From Bolinopsis microptera (Eukaryota > Ctenophora > Tentaculata > Lobata > Bolinopsidae): a DNA stretch of 64,000 bases. Positions 49,052-59,449 of the stretch are shown here, piece after piece. The DNA lies in NCBI RefSeq assembly GCF_026151205.1, contig NC_087082.1:15657365-15721364 (forward strand). Direction: 5' to 3'. The number at the start of each line of letters is the position of its first letter. Within the stretch, counting starts at the first letter, position 1. Under the pieces are notes generated by a model. The model did not search any database, was not told the origin of the DNA, and worked only from the letters and a program-made list of their open reading frames with translations. Both the position numbers and the translations under genes were made by a program.

Positions 49052-50260
49052 CTAATCCCCACTGGAGGAAGGCATCTCCTCACTACTCATACAAAACACC
49101 TTGTTACTATTCAGCAGTTTAGGTACAGAAATATCAGCAGGAATATTACCATGACACGCAAGAGAACCACCTTTCTTATCCGTATTTATCTGAACTTTCA
49201 TACTACACAAAGTAATCGCCTCCCTGCCGATAGAGTCCTGCAGTAGCGTCCACTTACTCTCATACATCCCCTCAGCAGAGGGGGCTACAAACTTCACAGA
49301 GAACTCCTGGATATTATCAGTGGAGGAGGTCCACTTGCCCACCCCCGCCCCACCTACAGGATGGATCGTCCCACCTTCATCAACCAGCTCCCAGCAGCTC
49401 TCAACACCCTGTTTCACCACAAGACTCCACACTACCTCCACCTCCGTACCGGGGGTTACTGTTACTATACTGTTCTTACAGGGCCCCAGGATGTACTCCT
49501 TGTCAGGGGGTATTGCTTTAGCTCTCTTGCTGCTACAAACCTGGTTATCTACATCCTCCTCACGGTTAGACTTCCTACTCCCCCTGTCTTGGGACTGGTT
49601 ATCTGGAGCTGGCTCCTGGTTAGTGCTAATTGTCAGGAAACTGGAGTAGAGAGGAAGGGAGGAGGACACCTGGGAAACTTGCGAGGAATGTTGATCTCCG
49701 ATAAACATAGCATCGCAATTATCTAGTACCATATCACCCTGTACCACTTGCAGGTGAGAGTTCACCCCACCCTGTACCACTTGCAGGTGGGAGTTCACAC
49801 CACCTGATTCTGATGAGCAGCCTGATCTCCGCTGAGTTTTATTACAACAACACAGCTTACTGCGGTGTGCCAGATCCCTGATCAGCTCTGGACCGTGTTT
49901 ACTCAGGTAGTTCTGTACAGCTAGTTCCACAGCGGTCTGAAACTTAGGGGATGTCTCGTCAACAACAACCGGCACCCCCGCATTAGCCACACCTGGTCCG
50001 GTGGTAACATTCAGTTGTAGTAACTGCCGTGTGTTAGCACAGGTTTCCTTGATTGTCCTGAAGTGTTCCTCGCTGGCAACCTCTTCGCTGGATCCCAGGT
50101 CACTAAGTGTGTAGAACCAGTTACCGGGAGTGAGTTTAAACTTCTGGGTTACCTCGGAGGTTATCTGCTGCCAGGAGGCACTGTCAGGCAGGTTGAGGTC
50201 ACATTCCTTTCTGCTGTCTATGTAGAGGGTACAGGGTATTGAGCTACCCCAGTGGATCAT
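49052..50260 (-). CDS. PB1 + FW (four-tryptophan) domain protein, NBR1-related (402 aa)
   Basis: Intronless frame. Residues about 8-85 have a PB1/ubiquitin-like pattern (CTLYIDSRKECDLNLP, DSASWQQI, then an acidic loop LGSSEEVASEEHF). Residues about 255-365 resemble the NBR1 central FW domain: VEVVWSLVVKQG, a second Trp in CWELV, and the hallmark VKFVAPSAEGMYESKWTLL. The ZZ finger and UBA domain of NBR1 are absent and the middle is Ser/Gln-rich, with an 11-residue tandem duplication (GGVNSHLQVVQ twice, 49735-49800). Likely role is autophagy-receptor-like or ILRUN-like scaffolding, by domain only. A 3-codon uORF (ATGGCGCTATGA) overlaps the start codon. Unlike its neighbours it has no acceptor close to the ATG, so the first ATG chosen here is less certain. 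Confidence 0.68.
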   Translation of the reverse strand: MIHWGSSIPCTLYIDSRKECDLNLPDSASWQQITSEVTQKFKLTPGNWFYTLSDLGSSEEVASEEHFRTIKETCANTRQLLQLNVTTGPGVANAGVPVVVDETSPKFQTAVELAVQNYLSKHGPELIRDLAHRSKLCCCNKTQRRSGCSSESGGVNSHLQVVQGGVNSHLQVVQGDMVLDNCDAMFIGDQHSSQVSQVSSSLPLYSSFLTISTNQEPAPDNQSQDRGSRKSNREEDVDNQVCSSKRAKAIPPDKEYILGPCKNSIVTVTPGTEVEVVWSLVVKQGVESCWELVDEGGTIHPVGGAGVGKWTSSTDNIQEFSVKFVAPSAEGMYESKWTLLQDSIGREAITLCSMKVQINTDKKGGSLACHGNIPADISVPKLLNSNKVFCMSSEEMPSSSGD

Positions 50261-51152
50261 AGCGCCATTTTTGTAGTTTTATTTATATCCTTAAAGTTGT
50301 TTGAAAGTTAGTATGTACCAATAATGATGTCATGTACGAATAAGAATGAGCCGGCTGCCGGTTGATAATTGCTAATTTGACTTTCCAGTTATAAAACCTT
50401 TAAGTTTGTTGTGATAGAAGCATATTCATATTCGGGGGTTTAGTGTTAAATTATTAGTTATTTATTGATACTTTTCAACGTAAAACATGCAGTCAATTTA
50501 AGAAACAAAGAAACATTTCAAAATTTTAAGCAAGCATCAAGGTCAAATAAAATGATTAGAATAGTATTTATTTCATGACGACACTGATATAATTGATGAA
50601 ATAAACTGATATAATATACGACAGATAAGGAAAGTATAACTCTGCCGGTATTGTTCAAATTTCTACTGATTTTCATACGTCATAATTTAACTAGATAATT
50701 CAATTCTAAATATAATAAACATGCAATTATTCTTGAGAACCAAGAAAATTATTCTTGAGAAAAAGAAAGTTGTAGTTCCAAGCTTTTAAATAATCAGGAT
50801 AGAACACGTTAAAATAATAGGCTATAATATCAAAATATGTACACGTCGTGATAAGCCGTGTGTTTAATAACATAATGATAAACCGCAAAACTAAAACAGA
50901 AAAAAAAGGAACCAAGAAATGGTTCCTGCGCCAAGCAGCATGAAGTTTTAATTTTGTTTTTGTTGGCAACCACGGTACAGCATTTAAACATTTTCCAATT
51001 TTCTGGTGTTTCGAATTCTGCAGATCTCGAATTTAAATGTCCTCGGATGTTCTGACATACTTATGACATCTCTTGCAGAGGAAATACGGCATTAGCTTGA
51101 ACGGAATTGCAATGAAAACTGAGATAATCTGAAGATATGATGCACGAGCAGA
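50261..51152. other. Intergenic, no gene seen
   Basis: AT-rich 0.9 kb between the borealin-like and PB1-FW genes. Nothing recognised. Confidence 0.5.
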
Positions 51153-52257
51153 TTATCGTTTAGAAGCAGCACGTGTGGCACGTGTTGTCCGCGTGGACCG
51201 AGTCACTGTGGAAGGTTCTTCGTACGTCTGCGGATGTCTTGCTTTCATAGTCGCCAGATTTAGATGGTAGGGTGATCCGTTCTCCGTGTACACAACTACG
51301 TACCCTCTCTTGGGTTGAGGTACAACCTGTCAGCACGTGCGTTTGTTAAAAACTAAATTTAAACGTCAAACAAATTGCAGAAATCGCAAATTTCCACAGA
51401 AAATCAGAATATTGGGCAATATTAATCACACAAGATAGATTTAAAGGTTCTGATACGTACCTTGGGTGTGATAAAGAGATTGGAGGGGGGCTGTGCTGCT
51501 CCCGGAGCAGGGGTAGAGAAATGCTCTGCAGGAGGCAGGGTGCTCTGTCTTGTTGTTTGGAGGGGGGCTGCCATCTTCTTGGTAGATTGGGGCTCTGTGT
51601 CCTCGTCTCTGAGAGGAAATGAGGTTAATTATTTAGCATGATAAAAGGTAATTATGACTAAGATTGCATTTTAAAGTTTTAATGTCACCATAATTACATA
51701 CTATTATAGTACCAATCTAAATATTCAAAATCACGTGACACTGACTTCCAGAGTTTTCACTCACCTAATCTCGTAGTGAAGTGGTCCCAATGCTACAAAC
51801 TTGCCGGACCGAGGTGCCCCATAGTCCAACATGTATCCCGCTTCAAAGAACTCCTTCAGAGTCAAGTTTCCGATTTCTTTGGGAACACTTTCCGTGAACT
51901 CTTCGTGGGCTTCTTGGTTTGATTGTATCAGCTGTGGTATCGGTTGTTGATATGTTAATAGAACCCAATGTTTCATATCAATCCTCGAACACTAATTATT
52001 TATTTTTTTAAATGTTCATAACAATGAAATAAAAATATAATATGATGAGAAGAAGCGATGCAATGGGAAAGTAAAGTTCATCCTACCCTTTCACCAAAGG
52101 CTTTCAGTTCATCAGTCATCCTTTCAATTTCTCTATCTACATTTATCTGATTGAACTTCAGTCGTTCAGCTCCGATACTTTTTCGTCGATTCTGCTCAGG
52201 GGTAATTTCCTTTTTTACCCCTTTTGCTGGTGCTGCACGTTTCTTTCTCCGAGCCAT
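51153..52257 (-). CDS. Borealin-like chromosomal passenger subunit (219 aa)
   Basis: Borealin links survivin and INCENP and targets Aurora B to centromeres. Exons (minus): 52087..52257, 51765..51931, 51461..51608, 51153..51326; phases 0,2,0 agree. The N-terminus is basic (MARRKKRAAPAK), then a long helix (INVDREIERMTDELKAFGER + LIQSNQEAHEEF) followed by VPKEIGNLTLKEFFEAG, the borealin N-terminal signature that forms the three-helix bundle. The middle is Pro/Thr-rich with SP/TP sites (LFITPK), and the last exon has the compact C-terminal block GYVVVYTENGSPYHLN then a basic tail. It is shorter than vertebrate borealin (about 280). A TTGCAG acceptor lies two bases before the ATG. Confidence 0.68.
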
Positions 52258-52935
52258 TCCTGCAATTTTGAGAAGTTACACGTGACTTTATTATTATCGT
52301 TTACTTTATCGTTTATTAGTATATTAGGTTCAATTGTTTTTCCTCGTATAATTATCTCCTAACCATGGCTAAACTGACAGTATATTACCACAGTATTTCG
52401 TTGGGTAGAGATGGTAATCAATGAAAGTTACACAATGAAACTAGGAATGAAAATGTTCAACTATAACTAATCTCAATCGTGTAATTATAATCCATGCAAA
52501 AACTAATAATAATAATAATATTATAATGTTAGATAATCTGAATGCAATTTGAATAAATCTGTTAAAAATAAAAGATCAGCGCATAAAATAAATCTGTTAA
52601 AAATATAAGATCATGGCATAATCTAAGGTACCCGAAGACCCGACCTTGGAATTCCATTATATGAAATTTGGTTCGGATATGGCCGGAATTGAACGTGCTA
52701 AAGCGGACGTATAAGAGAGGAAGAGAAAGAGGGAGGAGAAGAGAGAAAATGCAAGGTGCGAGAAGATTGCTAAAACGTTGAAATTAAAATGGAATACAAT
52801 TTGATCGTTCAAAACAATATAACACATCATTCAACTTTATCATCGTTTAAAATTATTTATAAAATTCTGAACATTCAATCTGAGATTTTAAAAACTAACT
52901 CAAAGATGATTGAAATATAATAATTTGAACACTAA
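52258..52935. other. Intergenic, no gene confirmed
   Basis: At 52622-52710 the plus strand is open for about 28 codons (KVPEDPTLEFHYMKFGSDMA) but lacks clear splice or start signals. A decayed exon or chance. Followed by a purine-rich patch at 52710-52750. Confidence 0.35.
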
Positions 52936-53730
52936 TTTACACAAGTCAAAGTAAATCATAAATTTTTTTCAAAGCTTTCCCATGAACTAAAAGTTCAGTT
53001 AGTTCACTCCAATATTCTCTGTTTCATAGACTACTGCAACTCAGTCTATTATGGTATAACAGAAAAGAATCTTCATAAGCTACAAAAGATACAGAACAAT
53101 GCTGCTAGATTTATCTTTGGTCTTTACGGAAAAAAGATACGTGAACCTATCATGCCTTACCTCAAAAAGCTCCACTTTCTGCCTGTTCGGTTCAGAATTA
53201 AGTTCAAAATATCACTTCTGGTCTTCAAGTGTCTTAATAACATAGCCCCTCAGTACTTACAAGGACACGTCAATCTAAGGGAAGTACGAAGACAAAGTTC
53301 CAGACTAGATGATGACTTTTATTTGTTGAAAGTTCCTCCTGCTCCTCATTTCAGACGAACAGATGCTGCATTTATGTTTTGTGGACCAAAAATTTGGAAT
53401 GAACTACCCTACTCAGTGAGATCATTATCATCTGTAGAATGTTTTAAAAATGCCCTAAAGACGTTTTATTTCCAACTAGCTTTTGATAATATTTCTAATA
53501 TTTGTCCATAATGTCTGAACTGATATGAAAGTGCATAATTTTAGTAACTTCATACAAATATTTGTTCATAAATTCTGAACTGTTTAAAAAGTCCATAATC
53601 TTGCTATTTCAACACTAAGTCTCGCTTGAATGACTTTAATGTACATCTTTGTTGGGTATATTTTAATGTCGAAGCGTGTAATAAATGTTAGAATTTATTT
53701 ATTTATTTATAAATAAAATATCTCAAAAGC
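52936..53730 (+). mobile_element. CR1/L2-like LINE 3' end
   Basis: A plus-strand open frame to 53511 gives the C-terminus of a CR1/L2-group reverse transcriptase: IDYCNSVYYGI, LHKLQKIQNNAARFIFGL, LKKLHFLPVRFRIKFKISLL, then CGPKIWNELPYSVR and FKNALKTFYF, all standard late landmarks. The following 200 bp resemble a 3' UTR and end in a TTTA microsatellite (53695-53712). It is 5'-truncated; the retained frame has no stop. Confidence 0.85.
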
Positions 53731-54058
53731 TAAAAAATGAGCTACACGGTCGAAACTAGGATAAAAACTAAACATTAAAGCTAAAAATACTTAACTACAA
53801 AAATGTCAAAAATACATCACAATTTGATAATTATTTGATAATTTGATAATTATTTCGAAATCGAATATAATATTTATTACACAATTTCTACAAACTAACT
53901 GCAAAGCAAGAATTTATGTAAAATACACTAATTTCAGTCGGCTAACTAATCTTCGTCAAAAGATATTATTATGATTAGAAGATATCCTTGAATCAAAATA
54001 ATCATATCGTAGCCTTTTCTGTCCAACGAGGTCAATAAACGAATGTGGGAAAAGGTTT
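53731..54058. other. Intergenic, no gene seen
   Basis: AT-rich, with repeated GATAATTATTTGATAATTTG words at 53825-53855. Confidence 0.4.
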
Positions 54059-55921
54059 TCAGTCAACCACTTCAGATAGTTCCTCTGCACAATCAATCAA
54101 CCTATCATAGAGCTGTTCGATGGATTCCCTGAGAAATGTATTCTCAGGACATTCTTGGAACTGTTTTATGCCAGCACAAAGATCTGGACATGACAAGTTT
54201 ACACGAGTGACTTCCTCAAACTTACAGTTTCTTTGGTGGGTCTTCTTTGAAATACCATCGACATCAACCTTAAATTCACCTTTCACAAGGGTATATCTGT
54301 AGACGATGCTGACATTAAATACAGCGAATAAATCATCATGGTAGAGAGCCCTCACTGCTATGTACATCACTTGATATAGTAGCTTTAAAAAAATCTTCGA
54401 GCATACGTAATTTACCTTCCCAGTAACTAGTCGTGTCGGATGAGACAAAGGTCTGGTAAGTTATACAATTTCCGTTTTTGATCAATACGTTTTCAATGTG
54501 CTTTGCTCGGCGTCTTTTTATGGAGATATTATCACCCATAAGGCCTTCACACCAACCAAGAGTAGCAGAGTACCTCACATTGCTACTTAAATCGAAAAAA
54601 CTTATGGTAACAAATGATTCTCCTTCTCCTTTTTTGAATCCTTGTTGAGTCAGCATCTTCGTCATCTTACCTGCACTTATTTTAAGATCACAAGAAAATT
54701 CAGCACTTTGCATACAATCAGGGTAGCCTACATGGACATCAGGGCTAAACTTGTGTACATAAAATGAGACACCTCCTAGACGAACTGAAACCTTAATTTC
54801 ATTCAAGGTGGGTAAACTTTCCCAGTCAAGGAACATGGAGAAACCTCTTCTCATCCTCTTTCTTAAATCGTGAGAAATATTGTTTCTATTTGCAAAAAAT
54901 CAAACTTTTCCACCCTGCAATTACCCATCCTATCACTTGATTCCGGCTCAATCTTCTGGAGAATGTTGAGTGAGTCTTCTTCGAAGATACAGTCCCTGAA
55001 GTCAACTCTTAACATTGCTGGGTGTGTTTCAACAAGACAAATTGTAGCTTCTCCAGTGTCACTGCATACCTTTATGTCTCTATACAAATAACTCAGAAAA
55101 ACTCTGTATTTTCTGATGCCAGGTAATCTTTTATTGAAACTCAGCCGCCCTAGCACTTTTGATATGATCATACTCGTAACTTGTGGGCTTGCCACAATTT
55201 TCAAAGAGCGGTTATCTTCGTCAAACTCGAGAGATTCAAGTTCACTATTGAAATCTTCGGACAACATATCCAAGTAGTTATCTTTCACAAGCGCAGTTTT
55301 AGACCCATATGGCACAGGAAGATAAGAATGGTGGGAGGTTCCATTTGAAGAAGGAAACTGTCCAGATCTGGATAGTGTTTTGATGATTGGAAATGATGCA
55401 GATTTAAATTTATTGTGCTCATCTTCGATCTTTTTGGCACATTCATCAAAGGCCTCTTTAGAAGAAGTCTTTACTTTAATAGTCACAATTTGATCATCGT
55501 CCTCATAGTCAAGCGATACACTTTCAACTCCTTCGATATCATACAGGTTATTCAAACATAAATACGTACTCCTGGATCTCAAAAATTCAACTAAGCATAA
55601 TGCAACAGTTTCCGAACCAGATGCTAGCGATGGATCAAATTTTTTAACTAGCCCATCACTCCATGTAAAGTAATCAAGAAAAACTTTATTCGAAATGAAC
55701 CACCTGATCTTTGATTTTACTGCATTTAATGTTTCCTCGCTCGGACACACAATATCAGCAATACCAGTGGTAAGATGGATCTGCAGAAATATGATTGGAA
55801 CCTGCGGGTTTCTAATAAACAAGTCGAGAAGTCTTTTCCGAGCATCTTTTGAGAGGAAATTTTCTGGTATCCAGTCAAAGGATTCTCTTACACGAGAGTT
55901 CCAATTAATATAGGTGCTCAT
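54059..55921 (-). CDS. Unrecognised intronless protein, frame broken at two T-runs
   Basis: About 620 residues in three overlapping frames: 55921..54863, about 54900..54336, about 54400..54059. The breaks fall exactly at homopolymers: T6 (54894-54899 region; one T short) and T7 (54390-54396 region; one T too many). Each frame is open until shortly past its run, and coding character continues (DFF into NRNNISHDLR; LEDFF into KLLYQVMYIAVRALYHDD). No domain is recognised; the sequence has alternating hydrophobic strands and acidic loops, no signal peptide and no membrane segment. Just upstream, in the same frame, an exon-like stretch (VYFTLYGEIVMEANF) after ATTTTTCAG ends in TAG three codons before the ATG. 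It could be a real gene with assembly indels, a recent pseudogene, or use frameshifting. Confidence 0.6.
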
Positions 55922-56928
55922 CTTCTTCTAACGAATGCTACATATTTTCTGGTCACGTCTGGCAAAATTTGCCTCCATCACTATCTCGCCATACAGAGTG
56001 AAATAAACCTGAAAAATAAAAGTGTGAGACTGGGCAAGATTTCACCAACATTTTATTTTATTCATTTATATTTTTTTCAAACTAACACTAATACCTACTA
56101 GAAAATATTCATACAATGATCCATACACAGTTCTTATGTGATCTGCTGCGGCTAATATCAGCATTTGACTATTTCTTTAGTGAAGTGTAATCTACCATGT
56201 ATAATGTTATAAGACCATTATCAATTATTATTGATCACTTTTAGGTAATAAAGTGACAAAACCAATGCCTTGACCCTATGATTTGTACTGCTTGTAAGCA
56301 ATTTACAAATATTAATCATTAACTTGCAATTTAATCAGATAATTTATTCATTGGTAGATTGGGGAGACCTAGAATGAACTTGTTATCGGTTTTAAAATGA
56401 TTTAAGTACGTAGTAGAAATTTGCAAATGGACAACTTGCATGAATTGAACGAAATTAGAGATATAGCTGCATGCAACAGATGTTGGGAAAATCTTTTTCA
56501 AGGGTACAGTTTACCGCATTAAGGTATTTTTAAGAATCATTTTTGTCGGTAAGATCGTGTTTTTTAATAATAATAATAATCATTAACTTGAATATGTTCG
56601 ATGAATCAGTTATCTGAGCTGTTATATTTATGACCTAGCAAACATATTTGTGAAATCTACTGCTACATTATGGGAGTAATAACATTTTCATCAAATTAAG
56701 CAACATAATATAATAACAACAGTGTAATTAGTATAATAAAAAATCTGAAAGCTAACATAACTGATTAAACCCACATAACTACATAACTACATAACAAGCT
56801 AAAATTTAAAACAAAAGCTCTGTATTTTAAAAACAGCCTTTAATCGTAAAAGCACAACTTAAATCAAGATCTACTCGATCTTTCTGAAAAAGATTTACTG
56901 AACTGAGTCCAGATTTCCCGAACTTGAA
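55922..56928. other. Intergenic, one exon-like piece
   Basis: Includes the short open stretch 55930-56010 described with the neighbouring ORF. The rest is AT-rich with an ATA/AAT microsatellite at 56565-56581. Confidence 0.4.
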
Positions 56929-57047
56929 GGGGGGGGGGGGGGGGGGGGGGGGAATCATGGTTTTTGTCCATTTTTGTCCATACGATTTTGTCCAATCTCA
57001 GAAAATAGGGTACCGCATGAAAAAAAATGGACAAAAAACATGATCCC
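56929..57047. mobile_element. 119-bp inverted-repeat element with 7-bp target duplication and a G24 run
   Basis: Flanked by ACTTGAA at 56922-56928 and 57048-57054. The left end is 24 consecutive G then AATCATGGTTTTTGTCCATT; the right end is AATGGACAAAAAACATGATC CC, its near reverse complement. The interior repeats TTTTTGTCCA. The poly-G run looks like expansion of a GGG terminus. Superfamily not assigned. Confidence 0.75.
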
Positions 57048-57416
57048 ACTTGAATCACAACAAAAAATAATTATACCCGATACCTATTTTAAATATTTCA
57101 AACATCACAAAACTTGTATGGTCGTCACATTAAAGCATTAATCATTTTAATCAGCATTACTGCTGTTGTAGAGTCTAGTGGATTTGATCATGTTTGAGGC
57201 AGTTATGTATCTAAAATCTAGCTATCGTAAATTGATCAACAAAACGAGAACGGAATTCTAGGTCATTTTTAAATTATACAATACAGTTCATATTATAATA
57301 CATTACTCAAACACAAATATTTACCCAGACATGTCTAGCAATAACTGTAACTAAAGAACTAAGCTATGTAAATAATTTAAATCTTAAATAAATATTCAGC
57401 AAGATCCCCTCTGATT

Positions 57417-57936
57417 CTAGCACTTATCAGAACTACAAAGTGTCTTGTTCAGCCACTCGTCAGAACCATCACAACAGTCACAATAACCGTCGTTCACTTG
57501 AGAACTTGGGATTTGCCCTCTAAAAGATTTAGATTTGGTCTCAGTTGAGCACATGAACACTCCCTGAAACATTACAATCGTCAATAAGAAGTTATATTAG
57601 TACTAGTGTAACCCGGCCTACGGCCGGGATTTCACTGCCGCAGTTAAAAAGGGTAGGAGTAATTACTCGCTGAGTCAAAACCCGCATTAGGTGACCCAAT
57701 AGTTTCTTAAACAATAATCTCATAATCAGTTATTTCTTGTGGATAATTAAGTCATTATTAGCCATGAGGCACCACACTCCATGATCATAAGGTCTGAACA
57801 CCGAGTATTACACCTCATCACTCCCGTCTTGAACCGCGCTTTCTATTTTTATTTAAATCGTTATAGAAATTAACCCTTGTTAACTCCGCACCACACCCGC
57901 ATATTATATTTGAAAACACGCATAACATTGTCGTAT

Positions 57937-57980
<44 letters not shown>

Positions 57981-59084
57981 GTCCAAACAGACCCCAAACA
58001 CTAACAGTCCCCCCTCCCCTAATAAGCTTAAGGTATAACATTACAGCGAATCTTCCGGGCTGATCCAATTATGACGCTACTTAAATGCAGCTATAACATA
58101 TTACACAGTAATGAGAGAGAGAGAGAGCAAGCCCCGTAACTCTTGCCGTTCTGCTCAAGCAATTTTATGTAACATTTGTGGTACAAAACCATCAATTAAA
58201 CCACTTACCACCGGCCGATTTAAAAAAAAATTTCCTATGGGCTTCATCAGAGTTTTGTCGGCACTATACCGAAAAAACCAGTCCCGTAACTATTACCGTT
58301 TTTTTTGTATAACTGTTTGGAAATTACACACAGACACACACACAGACACACACACAGACACACACACATTCTGGTGTTATTAAGTTGATATTAGTCAGTC
58401 TCCTCATATTACCAGAGAGGTCCAGGCAAGGCGAGCAGAAAGAAAAAATACAATTGGAAAAGGACAAAAAATTTCAAGTAAAGATGAGGGACCGGGTCAA
58501 CAAAGCAACGCAAGAAACAAATCATGTTCTGAAACTCTGTAATCCGGAAATTAAGGCTACCTACCTGGAAATTAAGTAATTAAAAAATTAATTAAATTAA
58601 TAATTCCTACCTGGAAATTAAGTAATCTAAAAAGTAATTAATTAAGACTATCTACCTTGTAACATGCACTTGTAGCCGGCTCATCTGAATGATCCACACA
58701 ATCACAATAGTCATCATTAAAATACTGCAACGGTAGAACACGGTCTTTATCACATACAATGACACTGCCATTGATGACATCATAAGGTTTCAGCTGGCCT
58801 GTATGGAACTTCAAAAGTTTTGCTTGCACTTCAGTAAATTCAAGTTTCGGTTTTAGATCACCTGATTTCTTTTTATTTACTTCCTCTTCTTTTTCATTTT
58901 CTTCTGATTCAGGTACCTTCTTGGCAGGGATAATTTGTTTCTCTGTAGGATGGGAGTTGTCATGCTGGTGAGGAACTGCATTGGTAAGGGTCAGTAACTG
59001 GTCATTGTTTAGCGTAAAGAACACCACTACTTGACATACTATAAAAAGTGATATTCCTATCAATACCTTCATTTTTTTCCTCAT
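57417..59084 (-). CDS. Short membrane-anchored glucosidase II beta N-domain protein (191 aa)
   Basis: Exon 1 58656..59084 and exon 2 57417..57563, GT-AG, phase 0. Residues 6-24 form a hydrophobic signal anchor or signal peptide (KVLIGISLFIVCQVVVFF), then an acidic/lysine linker (55-75), then the GluII-beta N-terminal module: VINGSVIVCDKD, FNDDYCDCVDHSDEPATSAC (122-141), then VNDGYCDCCDGSDEW (166-180), the paired LDLa-like Ca-binding repeats, ending with a Cys soon after. In PRKCSH this module binds the catalytic alpha subunit in the ER; here the Glu-rich middle, MRH lectin domain and HDEL retention signal are missing. It may be an ER or Golgi relative rather than the true subunit. An AG acceptor lies one base before the ATG. 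Only 365 bp separate it from TRMT10 upstream. Confidence 0.83.
57600..58380. repeat. Probable dispersed repeat with GA/CT and CA microsatellites
   Basis: In the intron of the GluII-beta-like gene. Begins with GTAACCCGGCCTACGGCCGGG (a 7-bp-arm hairpin CCCGGCC/GGCCGGG), holds a (CT)n run at 57941-57977, (GA)n at 58111-58127, two AACTNTTNCCGTT-like blocks and a (CACAGACA)n run at 58328-58371. Non-coding; element type unknown. Confidence 0.4.
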
Positions 59085-59449
59085 TCTGGTCCATGATTCA
59101 GTAATGATGACAGCTATAACTCTACAAGCTTCTCGGCATCCACGATCTGGTATTCTTCATTGGCATTCTTTACATTTCATCAAAGCTTGCCTAAAAACAT
59201 GGTAGTTACTGACTTACGAAGTGATAGATCAATTATTCAAATAAATTTACAATTTCAAGAAGAGGAATGGTACACGTTGCATTAAAATTGAGCTATCATG
59301 AATTTGCTGCCGATTTATCTAAATAAGTGCTCCAAAAATACCTGCCTTATGATATTTTCAGTTCAACCTCAATAAAACACATAATCTAAGAGAACATAAA
59401 ATATCAATGTTGTTCTGCCTCGAATAACTTATAATAAATAAAATAAAAA

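Noticed and set aside
49320-49726. Two plus-strand frames of 109 and 121 codons
   Set aside because: Antisense to the FW-domain gene, whose domain pattern is clear.
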